Source: a virus. From it: DNA of 35,075 nt. Below are positions 1 to 7,383 of this stretch, in pieces. Under the pieces are notes generated by a model. The model searched no databases, was not told where the DNA came from, and saw only the letters and a program-made list of their open reading frames with translations. How positions within the stretch are numbered: position 1 is the stretch's first letter; each line of letters begins with the position of its first letter. Position numbers and translations under genes: made by a program. Location of the stretch: positions 1 through 35,075 of IMG/VR virus record IMGVR_UViG_3300017764_003348. One strand, given 5' to 3'.

Positions 1-2
1 AT

Positions 3-917
3 ATACCAGCAGGGTCGCCAGAGGAGGAACTGGAACAAGCTGTAGTGGGCGACAAGGCTAAGCTGCTTCGCATAGATGTAGATGTGAATCGGCTCGTTCC
101 GAATGAGGAGAACCCGAATGTCATGTCTGAGCAAGAGTTCAATTTGCTCTATGACAACGTAGAAAGGATGGGAATCACTGACCCGATACTGGTTCGACCA
201 TTAAACGGGGTGGCTGGTGCAGCTAATTGCACGTACAAGATTGTGGGAGGCCATCATCGGTGGGAGGTAGCGAAGCTCATAGGATTTGAAGAAGTGCCAT
301 GTACCATCATCTGTGACCCAGAGTTCGATGAAGACATGGAAAGGTTCCAGATGGTACGTCATAACGTAATTCATGGCAGGATGGACCCGAAGAAGTTTAT
401 GAATTTGTACCATCAGGTGCAGGGTCGGTACACTGAAGAACTGGCCGCAGAGATGTTCGGTTTCGCTAAGGAAGAGGAGTTCAAGAAGCTCATAGCCTCG
501 ACTGCCGCTTCACTCCCTGTAGAAATGAAGCAACAGTTTATTGACGCTTCCAAGGAGATAAAGACCATTGATGATTTGGCTATTGTGCTGAATCGTCTGT
601 TTACGACCTATGGAGATACGGTGCCTTGGGGCTTTATGATTTTCGATTTTGGCGGGCAGGACCATATATGGATACGCATGGAGAAGCATCAGAAAAAGGA
701 GTTCTTGAAGTTCAGTGATTGGTGTGTCAAGAATCAACGAACTGTAGATAAGGCCATTGCTTTGTTGGTGAAAATGGCGTCAGAAGACGCATTGGATGGC
801 TCTGAGTTCGTAGAAGAATTCGAGAAACTGCCTGTAGTAACCATCACTGAAGCTCCTGAAGGACGGGTGATGACTGAGGATTATTTCGCTACGTTGCAGC
901 AGTTAGACGAAATGTAA
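3..917 (+). CDS. ParB/Srx-fold N-terminal domain protein (5' partial)
   Basis: The reading frame is open from the window edge, and no start is needed at the in-frame GTG at 45, so the gene probably begins upstream. Visible product is 304 residues. Near the N-terminus it has the ParB/Srx pattern: a stretch predicting 'NRLVPNEENPN', then 'ITDPILVRP', then the box 'IVGGHHRWEVAK', comparable to the GEHRxxA box of ParB-type nuclease domains. The rest has no recognised domain and no obvious ParB helix-turn-helix. Proteins of this kind are often found beside terminase genes in phages, as here, where they have been linked to DNA binding or nicking. A role in packaging, segregation or DNA modification cannot be chosen from sequence alone. 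It ends 1.8 kb before the next gene. Confidence 0.75.
   Translation: MPAGSPEEELEQAVVGDKAKLLRIDVDVNRLVPNEENPNVMSEQEFNLLYDNVERMGITDPILVRPLNGVAGAANCTYKIVGGHHRWEVAKLIGFEEVPCTIICDPEFDEDMERFQMVRHNVIHGRMDPKKFMNLYHQVQGRYTEELAAEMFGFAKEEEFKKLIASTAASLPVEMKQQFIDASKEIKTIDDLAIVLNRLFTTYGDTVPWGFMIFDFGGQDHIWIRMEKHQKKEFLKFSDWCVKNQRTVDKAIALLVKMASEDALDGSEFVEEFEKLPVVTITEAPEGRVMTEDYFATLQQLDEM
218..231. repeat. TGCA-N6-TGCA palindrome, copy 1
   Basis: TGCAGCTAATTGCA inside the ParB-like gene. First of 13 exact TGCA-N6-TGCA sites in the window. Here the site is read in the GCA-GCT-AAT-TGC codon phase (A-A-N-C). Confidence 0.75.
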
Positions 918-940
918 CTCGACCCCCTGCACTTGTACCA

Positions 941-1010
941 AAAATCGTTTATCTGGTGTCTCTGGGGTAGAAGTTTTCGTAACACCTCTGGGAAGTAGAT
1001 AAACGATTTT
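941..1010 (+). terminator. Long hairpin after the ParB-like gene, possible terminator
   Basis: AAAATCGTTTATCT (941-954) and AGATAAACGATTTT (997-1010) are perfect 14-bp inverted repeats. A second pair inside, GGTGT (955-959) with ACACC (982-986), extends the structure. The stem starts 23 bases after the ParB-like stop codon and ends in only four T residues, so it could be a terminator or a structured RNA end. Confidence 0.55.
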
Positions 1011-1058
1011 CGTCTGTCTGGACCCCTTAGAAAAGTTAGAAACACGACCTTGAAGTTG

Positions 1059-1122
1059 CTGAGAAACGCATAGGGAAGTGACATCTTGGTTATGTGACTT
1101 CTCTGGTATGTATGTTTTTCAG
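1059..1122 (+). other. Imperfect RNA-type hairpin
   Basis: The arms begin CTGAGAAACGCATA (1059-1072) and end TATGTATGTTTTTCAG (1107-1122), pairing with G-U wobbles. Inside, GAAGTGACAT (1075-1084) faces ATGTGACTTC (1092-1101) with one mismatch around a 7-base loop. The wobble pairs suit a transcript on the + strand. Function unknown. Confidence 0.4.
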
Positions 1123-1524
1123 AACGTCTCAGAAAACGCATGTCCTAGAGTACTATGACTCCCTAGTGTATTATGAATGTAGCACATTTTGCTAGAACGC
1201 AAACTGCTCTATGGCGTTTCTACAGAAGTGCTATATATGAGAGAGGCAAAAAAGCCGGGGTTTTGAGATAGAAATGTAGAAGGTAGAGAAAGTATTTGTC
1301 AATGTTAGAAAATGGGTTTTGGTGAAAAAGTTATGTATGTTATATGTGACGCACAGATGAAATGCTGTAATGTAGATTACTATGACACTTAGTAGAAGGG
1401 TAGATACGTAGCACTATAGTTATGTAGTAGGCTAGTGATGTAGTAGGGCTATGACGTTAATGAATGGTGACGTTGAAACGATGTTAAGTAGGTTAAGAAT
1501 GTTTGAGTTGATTGAGAAGGTCAG

Positions 1525-1538
1525 TGCAATTAGTTGCA
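1525..1538. repeat. TGCA-N6-TGCA palindrome, copy 2
   Basis: TGCAATTAGTTGCA in gene-free DNA, so no protein constraint explains it. Identical to the copies at 5910 and 7667. Confidence 0.8.
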
Positions 1539-1639
1539 ACAGGTGATTGTAGGTGAAATCTGGTGGAGGATTACCCTGTAGGTCTGACAGATTTTACGTA
1601 GCTCACAGTTTTTGAGAATTGATAGTTGGGCAAAAGATT

Positions 1640-2340
1640 GATAGAAGTGCTATATACTGAGAGTTATATACTGAGAGTTATATATAGAGAGATGCATGAA
1701 GATAGAATAGATGATGTACTGAATGGCACTAGATAGAAGATAGACTAGACATAGAATGTAGATAGTTAGAAGAAAGATAGAAGAAAGATAGTCGTAGATA
1801 GTAGATAGAAGTAGTAGAATGATAGATAGAAGATAGATAGAAGATAGAATGCTAGTAGAAAGATAGTAGAAAGATAGAACGTGGGAGGTATGTAGATATG
1901 TAGTAGATAGTAGAGACTATATAGAGAGCTATATATAGAGAGCTATATACAGTGTTATATGTAGTGATATGTAGTGTTATATAGAGACATATAGTGGCAT
2001 ATAGAGAAAGATAGAAGAATAGATAGATAGTAGTAGATAGTTAGATAGTTAGATAGTTAGTAGAATAGTTAGAAAGATAGAAAGATAGTAGAAGATAGAA
2101 GTAGAAGATAGTAGATAGAAGATAGAGTAGTGAAGTAGATAGTTAGAGTAGTGAAGTAGTGTAGTGAAGTAGAATGCTAGTAGATAGAATGCTAGATAGT
2201 AGATAGAATGTATGATTATATATGTATGATATGTATGAATGATTGAATGAATGTTTGAATGTTTGATTGAATGTTTGATTGTTTGAATGATTGAGCAAGA
2301 GTAGTGAAGTAGAGGCAGAGTAGTGGGTAGTGTAGTGAGG
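1640..2340. repeat. Cytosine-depleted TAGATAG/AGAAGATAG satellite
   Basis: Irregular short repeats of AGATAG, TAGTAG, GAAGATAG and, near 1660-1990, TATATA-GAGAG units. Near 2220-2295 the motif changes to GAATGTTTGATT units. In 1741-2340 I count 15 cytosines in 600 bases, and 1999-2176 has none (178 bases). A + strand transcript would be almost without C and so nearly unstructured. TAG stops occur in every frame. No gene is present. Confidence 0.8.
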
Positions 2341-2422
2341 AAGATTTATGTATACCTGTAATACGTAGTAGGTAGTATCATGTACGGTGTTACGTATAGT
2401 TGAGTAAGGTGATCAGTCTGTC

Positions 2423-2436
2423 TGCAATCAATTGCA
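2423..2436. repeat. TGCA-N6-TGCA palindrome, copy 3
   Basis: TGCAATCAATTGCA in gene-free DNA, 55 bases before the tandem repeats upstream of the terminase. Same sequence as the copy at 20787. Confidence 0.8.
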
Positions 2437-2490
2437 CTGAGCAGGCGAAATCTTGGAAGTCAGAGCTTCTCGGTATTTTGCCCATCATGT

Positions 2491-2662
2491 ATGACGGTGG
2501 AGAAAAAATTTGGAAACAGTTTGACAAATAATGGTATGACGCCGGAGAAAATTTTTGGAAAATAGTTTGACAAAATAGGAGAATGAGACGGTGGGAGATT
2601 TTTGTAGTTTGACCAGTAGTGAAATGACGGTGGAGAATTTTTTGGAAATCAGTTTGACCATC
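2491..2662. repeat. Four tandem ~45-base repeats before the small terminase
   Basis: Units start at 2491, 2536, 2583 and 2624 (lengths 45, 47, 41 and about 39). Each reads roughly ATGACGGTGGAG, an A/T run, TTTGGAAA, then AGTTTGACA or AGTTTGACC. The third unit is the most diverged. The units look like iterons or protein-binding sites. Their TTGACA ends match the phage -35 box, but I see no matching -10 in the proper place. The position just before the terminase genes suits a terminase recognition site. Confidence 0.75.
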
Positions 2663-2726
2663 AAAGATTTCAATAATGTTGGGTGATTTTCGATGTGAAA
2701 TGTGTTTGTCAATTAGGAGGTGTGAT

Positions 2727-3488
2727 ATGAGTGGTAAAGTGATCAGTAAAGGTAGTGATAGAGGTGGAAAGGTGGGTGTGGTTCGTCCTGCGGTGGAAAG
2801 CAAGAATGTACTGGAAATCGCGGGGGCGGTGGTTGGTCGGAAGTTTAAGAAGATAGATGCGTTGCCTGCGGAAGACAGGGTGTTGTTAATGGACATGTTC
2901 TATCAGGGAAAGGCTGTACCAGATATAGCGGCTAATCTGATAGACATGGGCCACTTTAAGGACGTGAAGAAGGTGACTCTGGAGCAGTATTTGTACAGAT
3001 TCAAATGGGAGGTTGTGGATAAGCAAGCGTTGATCCGTACCGAACAGTTGAAAGAGGATTCAAAGATAAAGCTGTTAGATAAGGTGTCGAAACAATATGA
3101 CGTAATGGAGGAGTTGGCTGAATTGATTGGGAGCCAAAAGTTAAGATTGGCGAAGATACTCAATCGGGAGAAAGACATGCCGATGTTGTTCAACTCTGCT
3201 AATGCTGAAATTAAGGTATTGGCTGGACTGTTGCAACAATATGCCACTCTGCAATTCGATTTGGGGTACATGAGAAAATCCATCTCTGGGATTACGAAAA
3301 TTACGGATGATATGGGTAGGACACTCACTGTTGAGTCGGAGGGACAGACCAGTGTAATTGTTGGGACTGAACAAAGAAGTAAGATTGAGGATGCGGCTCG
3401 GAGTTTCTTTGATATTTTGAATCGGAGAGCTTTGGGGAATCAGAATGGGAGGGAGGCAGAGATTATTGAGGGTGAGATCAATGATTAA
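2727..3488 (+). CDS. Probable terminase small subunit
   Basis: A 253-residue protein. The ATG at 2727 is chosen because TAGGAGG lies at 2714-2720; longer in-frame starts have no ribosome site. I see no signature that proves the family. Residues around 40-90 contain a helical stretch compatible with a helix-turn-helix, followed by a long charged helical region. The call rests mainly on context: the next gene is the terminase ATPase, whose ATG (3481) lies inside this gene's last codons, giving an 8-base overlap typical of terminase pairs. The small subunit binds the phage genome at the packaging site and hands it to the large subunit. The repeats at 2491-2662 just upstream could be its binding site. 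An unrelated DNA-binding protein is the alternative. Confidence 0.55.
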   Translation: MSGKVISKGSDRGGKVGVVRPAVESKNVLEIAGAVVGRKFKKIDALPAEDRVLLMDMFYQGKAVPDIAANLIDMGHFKDVKKVTLEQYLYRFKWEVVDKQALIRTEQLKEDSKIKLLDKVSKQYDVMEELAELIGSQKLRLAKILNREKDMPMLFNSANAEIKVLAGLLQQYATLQFDLGYMRKSISGITKITDDMGRTLTVESEGQTSVIVGTEQRSKIEDAARSFFDILNRRALGNQNGREAEIIEGEIND

Positions 3489-5790
3489 GGTTATTAAGAA
3501 TGGGGTGGTAAGACCATTAGGAAAGACCACGGATGCTCAAGATTCGGAGTCTTCTAATCATCATGCTTCAGATATGCATTTTGAGGAGTATGCTCGGTTG
3601 GGATTGCGGAGTTCTTCTGATATGTCGGATGAACCGGATGTGTCAGAGGATTTGTCGGACAAGCCTATCACTGAGGATTTGTTGGATGAGTGGGTGGTGG
3701 CTCCTAATTTGTCTGATGAGGTGTACCTTGAGGTGATTCAAAATGGGAGGATGTTTTTTGAGAGTGAGTTTGGGAATGAGATGGGGAGGGTGGTGAGTGA
3801 TTCGTTATCTGCAATGAGTGCGATGGGGTTGTTCTTGCAGGCTAAGTATATGACTGCAATGGTAAAGGATGCTATGCTCAATGCTATTGGGGAGAGGGCG
3901 AAGTATGTTGACAAAGAGAAAGGGAAGTGGTTGTTGCATCAACCGGCTTCGGTGAAGACGTTTATTGAAGATCGGTATTTTATGGATGCTAAGGGGGTGA
4001 TTTACCCTAAAGTGTTGGATTGTTTGATTGAGATTAACTCTGGGAACTATCAGGAGGTAGTTTTAACAGGGGCGATTGGGACAGCGAAAAGTACCATTGC
4101 TTTGTATAGCATTGCGTATCAGTTGTATTTGTTGTCCTGTTATGCTTCTCCACATACGTTGTTTGATTTGGACCCTAGTTCGGAGATCATTTTTATCTTC
4201 CAGAGCATCAATGCTCGGTTGGCAAAATCAGTGGACTATGATCGGTTTAGGAGTATGTTGGAGAAGTCTCCTTATTTCAAAGAGCAGTTTCCGTTTAATA
4301 AAGAAATTGCTTCAGAAATGAGGTTTCCGAATCGCATCATTGTGAAGCCTGTTTCTGGGTCTGAAACGGGTGCGATTGGTCAGAACGTCATTGGAGGGAT
4401 GATTGATGAGATGAACTTCATGGCGTTGGTGGAGGGAAGCAAGTCGAGTGCGGATGGTGGGATGTATGATCAGGCCATAGCTTTGTACAATACGATTGCT
4501 AGACGGAGAAAGTCACGGTTTATGGTGCAAGGGAAGTTGCCCGGATTGTTGTGCTTGGTGTCGTCGAAACGGTACCCCGGACAGTTTACCGATAAGAAAC
4601 AGGAGGAGGCAGAACGGGAAGTTGAGATGTTTGGGAAGAGTAGTATTTATGTGTACGACAAACGGACATGGGACATCAAGCCTAGAGGGAGTTTTTCTGG
4701 GAAGTGGTTTGATTTGTTTATTGGTGATGAGTCGCATAAGCCTAGAATTTTGGAGGAAGGGGAGGTGGTGAGCAAGGCGGATGCTCATTTGGTGATGAAG
4801 ATACCGGAGGAGTATCGGATGGAGTTTGAGATGGATATGATGAATGCGCTACGGGATGTGGCAGGAGTGAGTACGTTGGCGACCTATCCTTTTATCGTCA
4901 ATCGGGACAAGGTGATGGATGCTATGAGGAGGGTGAACATTCCGTTTACAAGGGACTGGGTGGACTTTCATTCGACGTTTGTGGAGTTTGAGATGGGGCA
5001 GGTGATCAACCCCTCCATTCCGAGGTTTATTCATGTGGATTTGGCGGTGAGTGGGGATTCGGCAGGATTGGTGATTGGACATGTTTGTGGATTCAAGATG
5101 ATTCAAAAGGATGTGAAGGAAACCGAAGGGGATTATATGCCTCAGATATGGGTAGATGGGGTGTTGGAGATTAAGCCGCCGAAAGGTGGGGAGATTATCT
5201 TTCATCGGATTCGTGAACTGATTTACATGATGTCGAAAGTAGGGTTGGGTATTCGGTGGGTGACGTTTGACCAGTATCAGAGTACGGATTCGATTCAGTT
5301 GTTACGACAATCAGGGTATGTGGTAGGACGGCAGAGTATGGATGCTACGATGACCCCGTATGATTTTTTGAAGAATGCGTTGTATGAGGATCGAATTAAC
5401 ATTCCGTACCATCCGAAATTGGTGACTGAGTTAATCTCACTGGAAAAGGATGTGAAGAGGGGGAAAATTGATCATCCCGTACATGGATGCGCTCGTGAAG
5501 ATACACCTGTAGACTGCTCAGATGGTGTGGCTAGGTCTATGGGGAGTTTGGCAAATGATTGGGAGGCAGGAATTTATCATAAGGTCAAATCATGGGATGA
5601 GGAGCATCAGAAAGTTTGTGATAAGTGGGCGTTTAGGCCGCATGTCACTAAGTACGTCACTGAGCTAGTGGAGGTTGAAATGGAAAATGGAGAAGTGTTC
5701 CAATTTACCCCTGACCACCCGTTTTTAATGATGAATGGGGAGTATGTGGCCGCAGAAGATTTGAAAGCAGGGGATGACCTTCGGGCTTGA
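3481..5790 (+). CDS. terL: Terminase large subunit, N-terminal part, ending in the N half of a split intein
   Basis: 769 residues from the ATG at 3481, which overlaps the upstream stop. The first ~65 residues are acidic and Ser/Asp rich. The ATPase has a Walker A 'GAIGTAKST' (G197-T205, Lys203) and a Walker B ending in Asp309-Glu310 ('GGMIDE'). The RNase H-like nuclease shows the first acidic motif 'HVDLAVSGD' (Asp520) and the second 'VTFDQYQST' (Asp597). The third motif is missing: after 'HPVHG' the protein becomes intein at Cys670 and stops at 5788-5790. The rest, starting SKDVADA, is encoded at 6510-6773. The full enzyme pumps DNA into proheads and cuts it, so it must be rebuilt by trans-splicing with the second polypeptide. 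Removing the intein joins 'DHPVHG' to 'SKDVADALAG', the normal motif III context. Confidence 0.93.
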   Translation: MIKVIKNGVVRPLGKTTDAQDSESSNHHASDMHFEEYARLGLRSSSDMSDEPDVSEDLSDKPITEDLLDEWVVAPNLSDEVYLEVIQNGRMFFESEFGNEMGRVVSDSLSAMSAMGLFLQAKYMTAMVKDAMLNAIGERAKYVDKEKGKWLLHQPASVKTFIEDRYFMDAKGVIYPKVLDCLIEINSGNYQEVVLTGAIGTAKSTIALYSIAYQLYLLSCYASPHTLFDLDPSSEIIFIFQSINARLAKSVDYDRFRSMLEKSPYFKEQFPFNKEIASEMRFPNRIIVKPVSGSETGAIGQNVIGGMIDEMNFMALVEGSKSSADGGMYDQAIALYNTIARRRKSRFMVQGKLPGLLCLVSSKRYPGQFTDKKQEEAEREVEMFGKSSIYVYDKRTWDIKPRGSFSGKWFDLFIGDESHKPRILEEGEVVSKADAHLVMKIPEEYRMEFEMDMMNALRDVAGVSTLATYPFIVNRDKVMDAMRRVNIPFTRDWVDFHSTFVEFEMGQVINPSIPRFIHVDLAVSGDSAGLVIGHVCGFKMIQKDVKETEGDYMPQIWVDGVLEIKPPKGGEIIFHRIRELIYMMSKVGLGIRWVTFDQYQSTDSIQLLRQSGYVVGRQSMDATMTPYDFLKNALYEDRINIPYHPKLVTELISLEKDVKRGKIDHPVHGCAREDTPVDCSDGVARSMGSLANDWEAGIYHKVKSWDEEHQKVCDKWAFRPHVTKYVTELVEVEMENGEVFQFTPDHPFLMMNGEYVAAEDLKAGDDLRA
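5488..5787 (+). mobile_element. Split intein, N half (in terminase)
   Basis: 100 residues from Cys670 to the stop. Block A starts Cys-Ala-Arg-Glu-Asp-Thr with a following Asp-Gly. Block B is 'FTPDHPFL' with the TxxH residues. It ends just after a 'LKAGDDL' segment, about where natural split inteins are broken. There is no endonuclease domain inside. Its partner is the 38-residue C half at 6510-6623. Confidence 0.9.
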
Positions 5791-5796
5791 TCTAGT

Positions 5797-5841
5797 GAGC
5801 ATCCTCCTGTATAGTAAGGATTACACACAAGAGGATGTCTC
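5797..5841 (+). promoter_or_regulatory. Hairpin covering the HNH endonuclease ribosome site
   Basis: CATCCTC (5800-5806) pairs exactly with GAGGATG (5831-5837), and the stem extends to GAG/CTC (5797-5799 and 5839-5841) with one bulge. The paired strand contains the GAGGA part of the ribosome site (AAGAGGA, 5829-5835) for the ATG at 5843. The loop holds TATAGTAA (5810-5817). Hairpins that hide the ribosome site of homing endonucleases are known in T4; a role here is inference. Confidence 0.55.
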
Positions 5842-5842
5842 A

Positions 5843-6520
5843 ATGAAGAAAGTTCCGTTAGGTGGGTTGATTGGGAAAGAGAAGTTTGCTTTGGTGGATG
5901 ATGAGGATGTGCAATTAGTTGCAAAGTATACTTGGTACTTGAGTAGTACAGGGTATGCAGTAACAATGATTCACATCTCTGGGAGTAAGAAGACTGGAAT
6001 TGTTCAGAAGGGAATCAGTATGCACCGATTGATTATGGGATTCCCTGAAGAACAGGTGGATCATATAAATCGGGATAAGTTAGATAATCAACGTAATAAT
6101 CTTCGATTAGCAAGTCATACGCAGAACTGTTGGAATGCTGATAAGCAACCATCAAATACTGGGTATCGTGGGGTGAAGAAAGAAAGTGAGAATGTATTTT
6201 GTGCTAGAGTGGGTCAAAAAGTCATTGGGTATTATCGAACCGCAGAGTTAGCGGCTCAAGCAAGGGATATTGAAGCTCTAAAAGTTCGTGGGAAGTTTGC
6301 TGTTTTGAATTTTGATCCTAATGAATTACCTGAGTCAGTGGAGTGCTTGCCACCACGAAATGTAGGAGAACGGACTTCTAAAGTGGTGGGGGTGTCTTAT
6401 TTGAAGGGGAGAAAAGCAGTAGCTAAATGGAGAGTGGTTAAGAACAAGAAGCATTATGGGTGGTTTGAAACTGAAGAATTGGCGATAGCTAAACGATTGG
6501 AGTTAGATCATGAGAGTTAA
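5843..6520 (+). CDS. Free-standing HNH homing endonuclease with AP2-like repeats
   Basis: 225 residues. The start at 5843 is preferred over the ATG at 5774 because AAGAGGA sits 7 bases upstream. The N-terminal third is a beta-rich region typical of HNH/AP2 phage endonucleases. The HNH core is the segment around 'VDHINRDKLDNQRNNLRLA', preceded by 'MHRLIMGF'. Two AP2-like DNA-binding units follow, one around 'NTGYRGVKK...FCARV' and one around 'SKVVGVSYLKGRKAVAKW'. The gene sits exactly between the two terminase halves and overlaps the second by 11 bases. It should cut terminase alleles without the insertion and so spread itself by repair. This matches the fractured-gene layout (split intein plus free-standing endonuclease) known from environmental phage sequences. 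Confidence 0.9.
   Translation: MKKVPLGGLIGKEKFALVDDEDVQLVAKYTWYLSSTGYAVTMIHISGSKKTGIVQKGISMHRLIMGFPEEQVDHINRDKLDNQRNNLRLASHTQNCWNADKQPSNTGYRGVKKESENVFCARVGQKVIGYYRTAELAAQARDIEALKVRGKFAVLNFDPNELPESVECLPPRNVGERTSKVVGVSYLKGRKAVAKWRVVKNKKHYGWFETEELAIAKRLELDHES
5910..5923. repeat. TGCA-N6-TGCA palindrome, copy 4
   Basis: TGCAATTAGTTGCA inside the HNH gene, read as Val-Gln-Leu-Val-Ala. Identical to copies at 1525 (non-coding) and 7667. Confidence 0.8.
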
Positions 6521-6623
6521 AGCAGTAAGACGTATCCTATTGGAAAAACCTGTACCTGTTTATGATTTGACTGTACAGGGGACAGAAAATTTCAAATTGG
6601 CAAATGGGCCGTTTGTTCATAAC
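6510..6623 (+). mobile_element. Split intein, C half (in terminase)
   Basis: 38 residues, Met1 to Asn38, carrying intein blocks F and G, followed by Ser at +1. The length fits the C halves of known split inteins (about 35-45 residues). It should associate with the N half encoded at 5488-5787. Confidence 0.9.
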
Positions 6624-6773
6624 AGCAAGGATGTGGCAGATGCCTTGGCAGGTGTGGTGTATGGGTTGACTGTTCGACGGGAGATTTGGGCGATGTATGG
6701 TATTCCGTTGATGAAGATTCCTGCAACATTGAGTTTGGCGGTGGGGAAACAACCTGAAGTAAAGGGTGTGTAG
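6510..6773 (+). CDS. terL: C half of split intein fused to terminase large subunit C-terminus
   Basis: 87 residues. The ATG at 6510 overlaps the end of the HNH gene, with GGAG about 9 bases upstream. Residues 1-38 are the intein C half: block F 'VYDLTVQGTENFKLANG' and block G ending Val-His-Asn38. Ser39 is the +1 splicing residue. Residues 39-87 begin 'SKDVADALAGVVYG', the third acidic nuclease motif of terminase (Asp41 and Asp44), then the C-terminal tail. Alone this peptide has no packaging function. Joined by trans-splicing to the product of 3481-5790 it gives a 718-residue terminase (669 + 49). The stop is followed by a promoter, so the packaging unit seems to end here. Confidence 0.92.
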   Translation: MRVKAVRRILLEKPVPVYDLTVQGTENFKLANGPFVHNSKDVADALAGVVYGLTVRREIWAMYGIPLMKIPATLSLAVGKQPEVKGV

Positions 6774-6799
6774 AGTTCTGTTTTTCTGTTAGGTGTAGT

Positions 6800-6828
6800 T
6801 TGACAAATACTATGCACAGTAGTAGAAT
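6800..6828 (+). promoter_or_regulatory. Promoter, -35 TTGACA and -10 TAGAAT
   Basis: TTGACA (6800-6805), 17-base spacer starting AATACT, then TAGAAT (6823-6828), about 40 bases before the start at 6871. It belongs to the TTGACAAAT promoter family of this window. Confidence 0.75.
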
Positions 6829-6870
6829 ACTGTGTATAAATTTCCTTATAGTTAATACTGGAGGTATCGA

Positions 6871-7383
6871 ATGGCCGTTGCAATCAAGAAAGCTAAGTTA
6901 GAGGAAGGGGTGAAATCCTCGATTACCATCAATGGTGAGGTGATTGTGCAGGAATTGGTGAACATTGGAATTAGTCCACAGATTTCTGAGGAGTTGCAGG
7001 CAGAGGTGGATGAGATAGCTAAGGAGATAGGATTGGAGGAGCCGGAAGCAAGGTTTGATATGGGAGGGTACCAGTTTAGGGATTGGGAGAATATCAAGAG
7101 CAAGATTGCTCAATTGAAGGTGGAGATGGAGGAGAAGGAGCTATGGTTGGCGAAGCATCATTGCCCGTATGTCCCCGGAATGAAGTTGAAGACCAATAGA
7201 GGACTGGGGTTGATTGGTTTGGTGGTGCAAGAAATTGTGGCTCCGAAATTCTTTGGGGGAAGTAATCGTTGGGAGGTGGTGTGCTATGCAATAGCTAAGA
7301 ATGGGGAGGTAACGAAGCGCACTGTTTCATTCGATGAAGAACAGGCGGAAGATTTGAAGGTAACTTTGGTGAGCAAGAAATGA
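6871..7383 (+). CDS. Unknown protein with shared KKA N-terminus
   Basis: 170 residues; the ATG at 6871 has GGAGG at 6860-6864. Not recognised. The start, Met-Ala-Val-Ala-Ile-Lys-Lys-Ala-Lys, resembles the starts of the proteins at 7624 and 19525, which are otherwise unrelated. Residues ~38-95 are rich in Glu and Lys and look helical, possibly coiled coil. The C-terminal half (from 'YVPGMKLKTNRG') looks beta-rich. It is first in a run of small genes read from the promoter at 6800, and its stop overlaps the next start (ATGA). Confidence 0.8.
   Translation: MAVAIKKAKLEEGVKSSITINGEVIVQELVNIGISPQISEELQAEVDEIAKEIGLEEPEARFDMGGYQFRDWENIKSKIAQLKVEMEEKELWLAKHHCPYVPGMKLKTNRGLGLIGLVVQEIVAPKFFGGSNRWEVVCYAIAKNGEVTKRTVSFDEEQAEDLKVTLVSKK

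Larger units (their letters stand above)
918..2726. other. 1.8 kb gene-free region upstream of the terminase genes
   Basis: No credible gene on either strand; stop codons, mostly TAG, are dense in all + frames. In order it holds a 14-bp hairpin (941-1010), a second imperfect hairpin (1059-1122), two TGCA-N6-TGCA palindromes (1525, 2423), a cytosine-poor satellite (about 1640-2340), four tandem repeats (2491-2662) and the small-terminase ribosome site. Its place next to the packaging genes makes it a candidate for a pac/cos region or a replication origin. This is inferred from position and repeats only. Confidence 0.7.

Noticed and set aside
1640-2340. Possible CRISPR array in the TAGATAG region
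   Set aside because: No repeat of constant length with unique spacers; units are 4-9 bases and irregular.
2491-2662. Promoters from the TTGACA ends of the tandem repeats
   Set aside because: At 17 bases downstream I find no box of the (T/G)AGANT type.
2390-2896. 168-residue minus-strand frame
   Set aside because: Covers the tandem repeats and runs into the small terminase; low-complexity product, no ribosome site.
5774-5842. Longer HNH start at 5774
   Set aside because: No ribosome site, and the extra residues do not resemble the HNH/AP2 family; AAGAGGA precedes 5843.
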